A DNA stretch of 64,000 nt from Coriobacteriia bacterium (lineage in GTDB: Bacteria > Actinomycetota > Coriobacteriia > Coriobacteriales > UBA8131): NCBI GenBank assembly GCA_009784945.1, contig WQXH01000001.1, positions 87,257-151,256 of the forward strand, read 5' to 3'. Below, one piece after another: positions 27,210 to 36,959 of this stretch (position 1 is its first letter; each line of letters begins with the position of its first letter). A program made the translations under genes and the position numbers. The notes under the pieces are model-generated. The model did not search any database and was not told where the DNA came from. It saw only the letters and a program-made list of their open reading frames with translations.

Positions 27210-29230
27210 GAAGGATGTTTCTTGAAGAAATCAAAGCGTGGAGGAAGTTCCTTGAGAGGATGTCCGCCCTTTTGTAGGTCAGCAGGCGAGAAGAATATGT
27301 CGTTTCCGTCTCCTATGAACTTCCAGGAAAAGTACACATCTGCGGACACATCAAAATTGAGCTGCTTGAATATCAGTTCGCAGCCCTGAGGCACAATAGG
27401 GTGCATGAGCAGCAGAGCCATACGGAGGAGATAAAAGGCAGAGGCCAGGGTGGTTTTACGTGCCTGCGTGTCTTCTCCTGCATCTTTGATGCTGTCTGAC
27501 CAATGCTTGTTGGCTCTTCTCAGGTACTCAGAAGCAATCTCAAAGGCAGTGTGCAGCTCGGTCTTGTACATCGCCCATTCATAGGCACGGTAGGTATCTT
27601 GAGCGTCGTGCAGCAGCTTCTCGGGAATGTCTGCCAGGGGTAAGAGACCCCCAAAGTTCTTTTGAGCCTCATAGAAGCACGAGCGTGCCAGGCGATTAAA
27701 GATATTGGTCAACAGCGCGCTTTCTTTGAGCACAGGATCTGGATCCTTCTTATTGGCGTGTGGGTCTAAAACTTGAGGCCTAAAACTGACGGGCTTCTTG
27801 CCAAGACCCAGTGCAATAAAGTGGGCACGCAATTGCTCGGCAGTATAGTGCTCCAGGAGATCATCTGCCATGGGAGGCTTGATATCCGCCGAAGATGACG
27901 CCTTTTTGTCAAGAAAGAGCAGATGGTAGTTTGCCACCAGTTTAGTTTGCTGAAGCTGTCCTTCCTGGGCAAAGGCTGAAGGAGTTGAGGCGGTACACGC
28001 ATTATGGGCTGCCCATAAAGCTGTTTGCGCTATGCCGTAAAAAAAGATATTGTCTTGACCTATGAACTGATACACCGTTGCATCCTTGCTACACCAGTAG
28101 TCTTCAAATGACCCCTTGCTTGAACCACGTGCAGATGCGTTGAGTGACTCCACTCCTTCGCCTTTGTTTTTGAGCCAGGCACGTGTAAAGCTCAGAGGCG
28201 CCCAGAGCGATTCTGGCCAGCACCATACCGTTAAGCCTTCTATGGACTCTATAACAGGCGCAGAAACGCCCCAGGAGGCGTTTCCAGTGATACGAAAGGG
28301 CACCAGCGCCTTGCCAGTTCGAAATCGAATACCGTGCTCACTTAATAGTGCGCGCGCCTTGTCTCGACTGTCAAGGCAGTTAAACTCAAGTTCGAAGGAG
28401 GCTTTGCCCTTTTCGGTGGCTCGGTAATGGTGAGTTGGCAGCTTTGACGCAAGAGCCTGGTACGCTTGGAGATGCTCTTGCTTTACATACATCAGGGGTG
28501 CAACCAAGAACTCTTCCATGGTGTCAGTTACCACTGATCGAGTAATATCATCGCTTCGTAGATAATCAATGTGTTGTTTGAGTGCCTCGGCCATTTCTGG
28601 AAGCTTAAAGTACCAGTTGTTAACTTCACAAAGCTCTGGCGTAGTTTGAGTAACAGTGCTCTTGGGGTTAAGAAGATCCTCTGGTCTATACTGGTGCCCC
28701 ATATCGCATTCATCAGCGTAGGCGCGCTGACTCTTGCAGCCTTGCACAGGGCAGTAGCCTTCGACCTGTCGCCCATTGAGAAATACTTGTGCCTCGGTAT
28801 CATAAAACTGGGCAGTAGAGTCCAGATGTAACCATCCGTTTGCGTGCAACCTCGTAATGATTTCTTCGGTGTACTGCTCATGCACCTCTTTGCTCAAACC
28901 CAGGCTTGAGCCTTCGTAGATGTCAAGAGAAATATTATAGGCTGCAAGACTTGCGCTTTGCTCGTCATGGTAGTGCAAAACGAAGTCATGCACACTTCCC
29001 TGGTAGGCTTCATTTTCTTTAAGCTTGCGATATCCCTCATCTATTGAAGAGCCGTAACAGTCGGTTCCCGAAACAAAGAGTACCTTGTCTTTGCCTATGC
29101 GATTTCTTAAAAAGCGTGCATAGCAATCGGCAGGCACAAACACACCGCCAATATGGCCAAAATGCAGGCCTTTGTTTGCATAGGGCATGCCTGCGGTCAC
29201 CAATGCGCGTTTAGGAAACTCGGGTCTCAT
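27200..29230 (-). CDS. metG: Methionyl-tRNA synthetase (class Ia)
   Basis: GMPYANKGLHFGHIGG (HIGH), FVSGTDCYGSSI, CPVQGC zinc knuckle, FIGQDNIFFYGI. Canonical KMSKS not seen. Confidence 0.85.
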   Translation of the reverse strand: MRPEFPKRALVTAGMPYANKGLHFGHIGGVFVPADCYARFLRNRIGKDKVLFVSGTDCYGSSIDEGYRKLKENEAYQGSVHDFVLHYHDEQSASLAAYNISLDIYEGSSLGLSKEVHEQYTEEIITRLHANGWLHLDSTAQFYDTEAQVFLNGRQVEGYCPVQGCKSQRAYADECDMGHQYRPEDLLNPKSTVTQTTPELCEVNNWYFKLPEMAEALKQHIDYLRSDDITRSVVTDTMEEFLVAPLMYVKQEHLQAYQALASKLPTHHYRATEKGKASFELEFNCLDSRDKARALLSEHGIRFRTGKALVPFRITGNASWGVSAPVIESIEGLTVWCWPESLWAPLSFTRAWLKNKGEGVESLNASARGSSKGSFEDYWCSKDATVYQFIGQDNIFFYGIAQTALWAAHNACTASTPSAFAQEGQLQQTKLVANYHLLFLDKKASSSADIKPPMADDLLEHYTAEQLRAHFIALGLGKKPVSFRPQVLDPHANKKDPDPVLKESALLTNIFNRLARSCFYEAQKNFGGLLPLADIPEKLLHDAQDTYRAYEWAMYKTELHTAFEIASEYLRRANKHWSDSIKDAGEDTQARKTTLASAFYLLRMALLLMHPIVPQGCELIFKQLNFDVSADVYFSWKFIGDGNDIFFSPADLQKGGHPLKELPPRFDFFKKHPSQW

Positions 29231-29317
29231 AGTAACTGTCCTCCTTCATCTTGATGATTATCGCATAAGCTCTGTCCATTGATATGTTACAATTTTTTGC
29301 TGCACATAGCTTTTCTT

Positions 29318-29401
29318 GCCCGGGTGGTGGAATGGCAGACACGGAGGTCTCAAAAACCTTTGTCGCGAGACGTGTGGGTTCAAATCCCACCCCGGGCACC
29401 A
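29318..29401 (+). tRNA. tRNA-Leu(CAA), CCA encoded
   Basis: Acceptor GCCCGGG/CCCGGGC, anticodon stem-loop GAGGT-CTCAAAA-ACCTT, variable arm, GGTTCAAATCC T-loop, ACCA end. Confidence 0.95.
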
Positions 29402-29493
29402 AGCATGAACCCAAACACCTCTACACACTGGCCTATTGTGGGCACCAGGTTGTAGCTCTTGCTTCTTTGTAAGGGGTGTAAACCGATAGGGGA

Positions 29494-30123
29494 GTGGCCT
29501 CCATGCACACCATCTTCGTAACTGGTTCTATGGCGTCTGGAAAGCGCTCGGCCTGCCGCCATCTCGCCACCAAGGGTTTTACTCATATCGACTTGGACGA
29601 GGTAGCAAAGGAGTTCCTTGCGAGCGAGTCTGTCAAGCACCAATTGGCTTTATCGTATGGAAAGGGCATTTTTGACGATGAGGGAAATATCAACAGTTCC
29701 GAACTTGCTGCACGTGCCTTTACGAGCAAAGAGAGTACAGCTGCACTTAATGAAATCATGTGGCCATTGGTAGCTAATCGCCTTGCCAGTTTGTTGTCTT
29801 GCGAGGACGGTCTGGATGGTCGCTTTTCTGCTAAGCATGTGGTTGAGATTGCCATGCTTGCCGAGGCTCCTGGATTTTCCCAACTTGCTGACGCAGTCAT
29901 CGGCATAAGTGCACGAGAAGACATACGGATCAAACGAGCGTTGGCCAGGGGCATGCATCTGGAGGACATTCACAAAAGAATGGCTCTTCAGGCATCTGAC
30001 AGCGAGCGTGCCGATTGTTGCGATGTGGTGATAGAAAACAATGGCAGTCTTGCCGATTTGCACGCGAGGCTCGATGAATGGTTTCATACGTATAACGTAC
30101 AACTAGCGGAACATATGTTCTGA
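29494..30123 (+). CDS. coaE: Dephospho-CoA kinase (CoaE family)
   Basis: TIFVTGSMASGKRSACRHLATKGFTHIDLDEVAKEFL, adjacent to uvrB. The Walker A motif is atypical. Confidence 0.75.
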   Translation: MASMHTIFVTGSMASGKRSACRHLATKGFTHIDLDEVAKEFLASESVKHQLALSYGKGIFDDEGNINSSELAARAFTSKESTAALNEIMWPLVANRLASLLSCEDGLDGRFSAKHVVEIAMLAEAPGFSQLADAVIGISAREDIRIKRALARGMHLEDIHKRMALQASDSERADCCDVVIENNGSLADLHARLDEWFHTYNVQLAEHMF

Positions 30124-30136
30124 TATACTGGTAACT

Positions 30137-32260
30137 ATGAAACAACCACTTAAGATAACTCATGAGCATCTGGCGGATAACAAATTTGTTGTACGCTCTC
30201 AGTTTGACTTGGCAGGCGACCAGCCTGAAGCCGTTGACGCACTAGCCAAAGGGCTTGCTCGTGGTCTTCGCTATCAAACCCTGCTTGGTGTAACTGGATC
30301 CGGTAAAACCTTTACTATGGCCAAAGCAATCGAAAGGGCTCAACGTCCGGCTTTAATCATGGCGCCTAACAAAACCCTGGCTGCTCAGTTAGCGGCCGAG
30401 CTCAAGGAGTTCTTTCCAGAAAATGCTGTTTCGTATTTTGTCTCCTACTACGATTATTACCAGCCCGAGGCCTACGTGCCTACCACAGACACCTTCATCG
30501 AAAAAGACGCTTCTATTAACGAGGAGGTAGAAAAGCTCAGGCATGCAGCCACCGCCGCACTGCTCTCTCGACGTGATGTTATCGTGGTTGCGAGTGTATC
30601 TTGCATCTATGGCATCGGCTCACCCGAAGACTACGCTGGCATGGCGGTGTTTTTAGATAAAAGCCAGTCAACGAGTCGCGATAAACTTATTTATCAGCTC
30701 ATCGATATCCAGTATGACCGAAACGACTACGAGCTTCTCAGGGGTACCTTTAGAGTGCGGGGAGACACCGTGGATGTGTTTCCACCTTATGGCGATCACC
30801 CACTGAGAGTTGAGTTCTTTGGAGATGAAATTGAAAACATCTATGAGGTAGATGGAGTCAGTGGCGAGATTCTCAAAGCCTACAAAACCATACCGGTATG
30901 GCCCGCTTCTCACTATGTAACTGCCCGACCTAAAATCGAGAAGGCGCTGTGCACCATAGCTGACGAGAGGGATCTTCGAGTCGCAGACCTCAAGAGTTCT
31001 GGCAAGCTCCTTGAGGCACAGCGCCTTGAGCAACGCACCAACTACGACCTTGAGATGCTTGAGACGATGAGCTTTTGCTCTGGCATAGAAAACTACTCAC
31101 GCCATTTGGACGGACGTGAAGCTGGAGTCCCTTCATTTACTCTCATAGACTACTTTCCCGATGATTTCTTTTGTATCATAGACGAGAGTCATGTAACCGT
31201 TCCGCAAATTGGTGGCATGTATGAGGGCGATCGCTCTCGAAAAACTACGTTGGTAGAGCACGGATTCAGGTTGCCGAGCGCCTTGGACAACCGCCCTTTG
31301 CGTTTTGACGAATTTGAGCAACGCGTCAAACAATTCGTGTATGTCAGCGCCACTCCGGGCGACTATGAGGAGCGTGTGCAAGAACAACTGGTAGAGCAGA
31401 TCATCAGGCCCACAGGATTACTCGACCCAGAAATCGAGGTACGACCAGCCAAAAACCAAATTGAAGATATAGTTGATGAGGCCAAAGAGCGTGTGGATAA
31501 AAATGAGCGCGTGCTCATCACCACCCTTACCAAGAAGATGGCAGAAGACCTCACCGACTACCTTCTTGACAGGCAGATCAACGCACGCTACATGCACTCT
31601 GATATTGGCACGCTCGAAAGAATCGAGATATTACGCGATCTTCGCAAGGGAAGCTTTGATGTCTTGGTGGGCATCAACCTCTTAAGAGAGGGTTTGGATT
31701 TGCCCGAGGTAACCCTGGTGGCTATTCTTGATGCCGACAAAGAGGGTTTCTTGCGTAATCGTCGCTCGCTTATACAGACGATTGGCCGAGCTGCTCGCAA
31801 TGTGTCTGGCAAGGTGCTTATGTATGCAGACAAGTTGACAAAATCCATGGAGGTGGCCATCGATGAAACACAGCGGCGAAGACAACTGCAGATGGAGTTT
31901 AATACTGCACGTGGCATACAGCCTCAAACCGTACGTAAGGCCATAAGCGATATCATGGATTATATGGAGCTGGCAGTTGAGGCCACCGAAGAAACTACTG
32001 AGGCGGTTGCCAATGAACTGGCAGCACTGGGCAAGAGTGAGGCTGCTCGTATTATCAGCTCTATGGAAGACGAAATGGCAGAAGCAGCCTCAAGCATGGA
32101 CTTTGAACGTGCTGCTCGCTTGCGTGACCAGGCTGTCAAGCTCCGCGCGGCTCTTGAGGGCACCGATGAGTCAGCAGTTTTGGAAAAACTACGCGAGAGC
32201 GCACGCAAGGGCGGCACCTACGGCACGAGAAAATCTCGCGCACGCTCTCGAAAGAAGTAA
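30137..32260 (+). CDS. uvrB: Excinuclease ABC subunit UvrB
   Basis: LLGVTGSGKTFTMA, YYDYYQPEAYVP, GINLLREGLDLPEV, C-terminal UVR motif. Confidence 0.98.
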   Translation: MKQPLKITHEHLADNKFVVRSQFDLAGDQPEAVDALAKGLARGLRYQTLLGVTGSGKTFTMAKAIERAQRPALIMAPNKTLAAQLAAELKEFFPENAVSYFVSYYDYYQPEAYVPTTDTFIEKDASINEEVEKLRHAATAALLSRRDVIVVASVSCIYGIGSPEDYAGMAVFLDKSQSTSRDKLIYQLIDIQYDRNDYELLRGTFRVRGDTVDVFPPYGDHPLRVEFFGDEIENIYEVDGVSGEILKAYKTIPVWPASHYVTARPKIEKALCTIADERDLRVADLKSSGKLLEAQRLEQRTNYDLEMLETMSFCSGIENYSRHLDGREAGVPSFTLIDYFPDDFFCIIDESHVTVPQIGGMYEGDRSRKTTLVEHGFRLPSALDNRPLRFDEFEQRVKQFVYVSATPGDYEERVQEQLVEQIIRPTGLLDPEIEVRPAKNQIEDIVDEAKERVDKNERVLITTLTKKMAEDLTDYLLDRQINARYMHSDIGTLERIEILRDLRKGSFDVLVGINLLREGLDLPEVTLVAILDADKEGFLRNRRSLIQTIGRAARNVSGKVLMYADKLTKSMEVAIDETQRRRQLQMEFNTARGIQPQTVRKAISDIMDYMELAVEATEETTEAVANELAALGKSEAARIISSMEDEMAEAASSMDFERAARLRDQAVKLRAALEGTDESAVLEKLRESARKGGTYGTRKSRARSRKK

Positions 32261-32289
32261 GCTGTTCTCAAGTTGTCCTCAGTGGTGTA

Positions 32290-34413
32290 TCAGTATGATA
32301 TCACCGTGGTTCCAGAAGGTATATTGTCGTAAATCCATTTGGCATTTTGTAAGTCGAGTCGCACACAGCCTGCTGAGGCAGGCACTCCCATTCTTCCATC
32401 CTTTACCACAAAGGTGCCTTGGTAGTACGAAACAGAGTGAAACAGATAGTCACCATAGAACTGTGTCCACCAATAGCACGAAAAGCCGTTGCCAAAAACG
32501 TACCCTCTGCTGCCAACCGAAAAGGTGCCCTTGACCGTGGGTGTTTGAGGGAGTCCCGGCGAGCACACCCAAAAGTACTGATTGACCCAGCCAAGGCTGG
32601 TTTTACGGTACACCCCAACCAGACAGTTGCCACTGTCGATGGCAAGAAGCCAATTGGTGGGGCTAAAACGTCCAGCCACTCTGGAATTCATCATAAACTG
32701 CGCATGCGTCAGGGGAGGGGCTTCCCAATATGCACCGCTTGTTTGCCCAGGAGCTGGAGACCCTTTAATCACGAGAACCACCTGAAAGGCCTCCATAGCG
32801 CTGTTGAGGGTTGTGGTGCCCGAGTTAGAGCCGTTTCGCGCCCAGCCCAGCCAACCCCAGTTAGCCGAGTGTGCTCGATAGTACACATCAAAATACTGGG
32901 CCATCTGCCCAGTTAATCGTATCCTGATAGCCTCAACCCGCTTGCCCCCATTGGCTATGCCCGACTCGGTACCATTGCTCACCCAGCCCTGCCAGCCTTG
33001 ACCTTGGACATATGAATTGTACTGAATTCCACCGCTGACATTTGAGCTTACATTGAGTTTATAAGCTTGCAGCTGCCTTGACTGTTTGGTGGTTCCCACT
33101 GTTGCGCGAGCAGACACAGTTGATAGCCAGCCTCTGCCAGCTACGTGAGCCTGAGCACTGAGGGAGGCATCAAGAGAGGGTGGTCCAGCGCTTAAGAATG
33201 GCGTGTTATCTCCATGGGGTATGAGCCTTACCTGTATGGCCTCCACTCTGCATGAAAAGCCTACGGTTCCAGCCATGGAACCATCTTGGCCAGAAGTCCA
33301 GCCCAGCCAGCCAACGCCCGCTGAGTGAACACGATAAAACACTTCATAATGGCTGGCGAGTTGGCCAGTGAGCCGGATTTGAATGGCTTCAACGCGCAAG
33401 GAGCGTCCGGTAGTGCCTGCATCTGCTCCATCCTTTACCCAGGGTTGCCAGCCGATTCCCTGTACGTGTGTACGGTATTCGATAGACCCAGAATGCTCAG
33501 GACTGGCGATTCTCAGGCGCAGTGCTTCCATACGCAGTGCACGTCCGGTAGTGCCTGCGGTATCTCCACCCGCTCTCCATCCTTGCCAGCCAATTTTTTG
33601 GACATGGGCATGAGCCTCAAGCGTCATAGGGCGCTTGACAAAGGCATTGGTCTCCACTGTTGCGCTGCCAAGAGGTACAAGTTTGATTTCCAAAGCTTCA
33701 ATCCTGTGGCCATAACCTGAGGTTCCCGCATGTCCTCCATTTGCTGTCCAGCCAAGCCATCCAAACTGTGCCGAGTGCACCCGATATTGCACGTCAAATG
33801 CCTGTGCAAGCTCACCGGTAAGCCTCACGTTGAGTATGTCAAATCTGAGCGCCTTGCCTGTAGTGCCAGATAAGGCACCATCCTTGACCCAGTTTTGCCA
33901 GCCAGCACCTTGTACATGAGTTCGATACTCTATCGAACCTGTCACATTGCTATTTGCCAATCGGATATTGATTGCTTCTGCTCGCAGTGCACGTCCGGTA
34001 GTGCCAGCCTGTTTGCCACCTTTAACCCAGTTTTGCCAGCCAATGCTCTGAACATGAGTCCGGTACTCCAGAGCTGCTGTGGGCGGTTTGGCGCTCTGCA
34101 CTGCCAGTTCGTCATCAGCCTGCATAAGGTCTATGCTGTACCCTTCATTGGCAGTTTCTTCAAGTTGTCCAGCAGGCTCAGCCTCCTTAGGCTTGGTAAC
34201 CACCGCCTCACCAGAGACCTCTCGCTTCAATTCATTTGGCTCAACGGCTTCGAGCGCTTCTTCTTGACCCTCTTCTTCTTGAGGCTGGATGGCGTCATCT
34301 AAAGAAAGCTCGTCTGCCCACGCAGTCTCAAACTCTACCAGAGGCAGTAGGGTAGCGCATAAAACGACTGATAACAGTGCTTTTGATATCTTTTTCATCA
34401 TATCTTTTCTCAT
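32290..34413 (-). CDS. Secreted protein with nine ChW repeats and C-terminal L,D-transpeptidase (YkuD) domain
   Basis: Signal peptide; nine 'YRTHVQxxGWQxWVKxGxxxGTTGxxLRxEAIxIRL' units; C-terminal HSVSYYQG...GVPASAGCVRLDLQNAKWIYD (YkuD H and SxGCxR motifs). Confidence 0.92.
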   Translation of the reverse strand: MRKDMMKKISKALLSVVLCATLLPLVEFETAWADELSLDDAIQPQEEEGQEEALEAVEPNELKREVSGEAVVTKPKEAEPAGQLEETANEGYSIDLMQADDELAVQSAKPPTAALEYRTHVQSIGWQNWVKGGKQAGTTGRALRAEAINIRLANSNVTGSIEYRTHVQGAGWQNWVKDGALSGTTGKALRFDILNVRLTGELAQAFDVQYRVHSAQFGWLGWTANGGHAGTSGYGHRIEALEIKLVPLGSATVETNAFVKRPMTLEAHAHVQKIGWQGWRAGGDTAGTTGRALRMEALRLRIASPEHSGSIEYRTHVQGIGWQPWVKDGADAGTTGRSLRVEAIQIRLTGQLASHYEVFYRVHSAGVGWLGWTSGQDGSMAGTVGFSCRVEAIQVRLIPHGDNTPFLSAGPPSLDASLSAQAHVAGRGWLSTVSARATVGTTKQSRQLQAYKLNVSSNVSGGIQYNSYVQGQGWQGWVSNGTESGIANGGKRVEAIRIRLTGQMAQYFDVYYRAHSANWGWLGWARNGSNSGTTTLNSAMEAFQVVLVIKGSPAPGQTSGAYWEAPPLTHAQFMMNSRVAGRFSPTNWLLAIDSGNCLVGVYRKTSLGWVNQYFWVCSPGLPQTPTVKGTFSVGSRGYVFGNGFSCYWWTQFYGDYLFHSVSYYQGTFVVKDGRMGVPASAGCVRLDLQNAKWIYDNIPSGTTVISY

Positions 34414-34580
34414 GCCAATTCTCCTTTTGGCTCATTGTGCAATCTTGCCCTTAATGATGCTCCTCTCATAATAATACAAAACTATTGAAAAAAAGACTTG
34501 TGGCAGACCGTGGGTGGCGTATGCACATCCTTTTGTTGCACAAATAATATAGAGCAAATCGCTACAATATACCAAGCGCA

Positions 34581-35108
34581 ATGATGGCCACCAGTAATCA
34601 GAAAGTGTGCAGGAGAACCATGAGCAGGCGAGACAAAACTAATTACTACCTTGATATAGCCGAGCAGGTTTCAAACCGCGGTACTTGCATCAGGAGGCAT
34701 TTTGGTGCAGTCATCGTTAAAGATGATGAAGTTATTTCTACTGGCTATGTGGGTGCGCCCAGAGGGCGACAGAACTGCTCGGATATTGAGTCGTGTTATC
34801 GCGAAGAGCGTAAAGTGCCTCGTGGCGAGCGTTATGAGCTTTGTCGTAGCGTTCATGCAGAGGCAAACGCCATAATCAGTGCAGCAAGAAAAGACATGAT
34901 AGGCAGCTCACTTTACCTGGTAGGCATAGACATGAGCACCAATGAATACGTAGATAGAGCCAACTGTTGCGCCATGTGCAAGAGATTAGCGCTCAACGCA
35001 GGCATTGAAACAGTATACGTTCGCGACACCAGGAGTGATTTTCGAGTCATCGAGGTAGCAAGCTGGATAGCTAACGACGATTCGCTCTCAGACGAGCTTG
35101 GGTATTAG
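34581..35108 (+). CDS. dCMP deaminase/ComEB-family cytidine deaminase
   Basis: STGYVGAPRG, CRSVHAEANAI, CCAMCKRLALNAGI zinc-deaminase motifs. Confidence 0.9.
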   Translation: MMATSNQKVCRRTMSRRDKTNYYLDIAEQVSNRGTCIRRHFGAVIVKDDEVISTGYVGAPRGRQNCSDIESCYREERKVPRGERYELCRSVHAEANAIISAARKDMIGSSLYLVGIDMSTNEYVDRANCCAMCKRLALNAGIETVYVRDTRSDFRVIEVASWIANDDSLSDELGY

Positions 35109-35130
35109 ACAGACGAGCTTGGGTATTAGA
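35089..35130 (+). repeat. Exact 21-bp tandem duplication spanning the comEB-like stop codon
   Basis: cagacgagcttgggtattaga repeated twice back to back (35089-35109, 35110-35130). Confidence 0.95.
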
Positions 35131-35317
35131 AAGCTCCGGAGAAGCAGAACTCACGTTTGCTGCAACATTACTCTACATAACAATTATTATCAGAATTACC
35201 CATAGCATATCATGAGCATTAAAAGCGGTATTCATCAATTCGCATACTACCCGTTTTAATATGCAGCGTGTTTTCTTGGTTAAACCAGTTGACACTACTT
35301 GACGATGCCCAAGTAAA

Positions 35318-35337
35318 TTTTCCATTCAAATCGAAAA
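35318..35337. promoter_or_regulatory. Operator-like 20-mer TTTTCCATTCAAATCGAAAA
   Basis: Matches TTTTCYATTCRAATCGAAAA, repeated at 36364 and 36923. Confidence 0.6.
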
Positions 35338-35453
35338 TTTACCAGAACAAAAATACTACCACAAAACCACTCGTATCGCTCACCACACATTGAGCGAAAA
35401 CAACATGTCATACTGCGCAAATTAATTTGACACAACTATATAGTTAACGTATG

Positions 35454-35829
35454 TGTAACGTGAAAAAAAGCACTAAAAACAGCTATTATCTTATGAAACC
35501 CCTGGTAAACCCCTATGTAACGTTGTAACACTGTAACACATATAGGGTAGTAAATGATAATTAATAACACAATAAGTAGTGGAATTTGAGGAAAAACCAC
35601 CTAAAAAGGCAAATAAAAAGAGTGAAGGACTTCGCGTTACGCGTTACAAACCCCAAAAACAGCCATCTACCAGCACTTTAGCCGTAACACAGCCTGTAAC
35701 GTGACTACTTTTAACCTTCACTCCACGCACAAACCTGTAACGTAAGAGCCGTTTTTCATGTAACAGCTAATAACATATCTACATAATTTGTAACACAAAC
35801 AAGCTCAAAATATAACTGCTAACGTAACA
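35454..35829. repeat. Iteron-like cluster of YGTAACR 7-mers (at least 12 copies)
   Basis: Copies start at 35454, 35516, 35524, 35532, 35635 (inverted), 35642 (inverted), 35683, 35695, 35736, 35759, 35789 and 35823 in an A/T-rich region without a listed ORF. Confidence 0.85.
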
Positions 35830-35939
35830 AACAATTACAACGCGTCCACCATCTGACAACCCCTTAAAAGACATAAAAGCAACACCCAATACGGTTGATA
35901 ACGTCCTGCGTTGGAGGTTGCAAAAAGGAAGGAATCACC

Positions 35940-36296
35940 ATGCACACAGTAATAGGCAATTCGCAAGTCCTAGCAATCAAGTCAGCCAGCCACCAGCACG
36001 CACTCCTAAAAGAGCACGAAGCCAAACAAATAAAAAGAAAGCTACCACTCAAAAACGGGCAAAAGGTATTAAACCTCATGCACCCGGAAGACCGAAAGCT
36101 ACAAGCAAGCACACCACTACCGGTATCAGCCTTCGTAGTCAGTGATTGGGCAATCAGCGTACACCCATACGCTAAAAACAACCAAATAATCAAGCTACCA
36201 AAACCACGCCGCATGACACCAAAGCAAATGCTAGAAGCAGCACAAGCTGCCGGGCATACAAGGCAAGCGCAAGTAGTAGCGGCTGTAGCAAGATAA
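35940..36296 (+). CDS. Small basic hypothetical protein (118-119 aa)
   Basis: ATG 35940 preceded by aggaaggaatcacc; first ORF after the YGTAACR cluster. Confidence 0.6.
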   Translation: MHTVIGNSQVLAIKSASHQHALLKEHEAKQIKRKLPLKNGQKVLNLMHPEDRKLQASTPLPVSAFVVSDWAISVHPYAKNNQIIKLPKPRRMTPKQMLEAAQAAGHTRQAQVVAAVAR

Positions 36297-36313
36297 CCAA
36301 CTCCCAGCAAGCC

Positions 36314-36341
36314 CTCCCCTCTTTCTCCAATCGGAGGGGAG
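36314..36341 (+). terminator. Possible attenuator/terminator hairpin
   Basis: CTCCCCTC-n12-GAGGGGAG; weak T-run. Confidence 0.4.
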
Positions 36342-36363
36342 CGCTTTGCTATACCCAAAAACA

Positions 36364-36383
36364 TTTTCTATTCGAATCGAAAA
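36364..36383. promoter_or_regulatory. Operator-like 20-mer TTTTCTATTCGAATCGAAAA
   Basis: Near-perfect inverted repeat, 43 nt upstream of ATG 36427; identical copy at 36923. Confidence 0.65.
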
Positions 36384-36426
36384 CTTCGATTTAAAACACA
36401 CACTCAAAACAAGGAGGGATCCCACC

Positions 36427-36645
36427 ATGGCGCAAATACTAATGCCGCTAAGCTCATACGAACCGTGGAGCGGCGCAAGTGAAACATACAAAACCATAGA
36501 AGAAGCTAGCAAGCTAGATGAGTTAGATGAGCTGATAGAAAAGTTGTACCCAAACGGTATTGATGAGACAACGCTAAATGACTTTTTGTGGTTCGATGCT
36601 GATTTCATCTTTAAGAGTCTTAAGATTGAAACGGGGCCAACATGA
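36427..36645 (+). CDS. Hypothetical small acidic phage protein
   Basis: ATG 36427 after aaggagggatcccacc. Confidence 0.6.
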   Translation: MAQILMPLSSYEPWSGASETYKTIEEASKLDELDELIEKLYPNGIDETTLNDFLWFDADFIFKSLKIETGPT

Positions 36646-36899
36646 TAGTTGATGGAAGAAAGATACTTGACTTAATAAAAAAAGACCCTGATAGCCCGTA
36701 CCTAGCTGATGACATTGCAACAGGCATAGAGCTTGGTTCTTTTGACATCGCAAGCTGCGAAACCTGTCGATACAAAAACAGGCTATGGGCTGGTGGTTAT
36801 CAGTGTAAAATCACAGGACAATTCATAACAAGAATTAAATATTGCGGGATGTACGAGTTAGCGCTGACAGACTTGTCAAAGTACAAGCGTCTGGATTAG
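36642..36899 (+). CDS. Mini zinc-finger-like phage protein (CETC...IKYCG family)
   Basis: CETCRYKNRLWAGGYQCKITGQFITRIKYCGMYE; ATGA overlap with the previous ORF; paralogous to 38956-39216. Confidence 0.65.
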   Translation: MIVDGRKILDLIKKDPDSPYLADDIATGIELGSFDIASCETCRYKNRLWAGGYQCKITGQFITRIKYCGMYELALTDLSKYKRLD

Positions 36900-36922
36900 C
36901 AGCTTCACCCTGCCAAGAATTA

Positions 36923-36942
36923 TTTTCTATTCGAATCGAAAA
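36923..36942. promoter_or_regulatory. Operator-like 20-mer TTTTCTATTCGAATCGAAAA
   Basis: Identical to 36364-36383; just upstream of ATG 36960. Confidence 0.65.
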
Positions 36943-36959
36943 ACAAGGAAGGAATCATA

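Noticed and set aside
29211-29414. Minus-strand ORF 'GVGFEPTRLATKVFETSVSAIPPPGQ'
   Set aside because: Antisense translation of the tRNA-Leu gene, a well-known spurious ORF.
35454-35829. CRISPR array interpretation of the repeated motif
   Set aside because: Repeats are only 7 bp, in both orientations and irregularly spaced; no cas genes.
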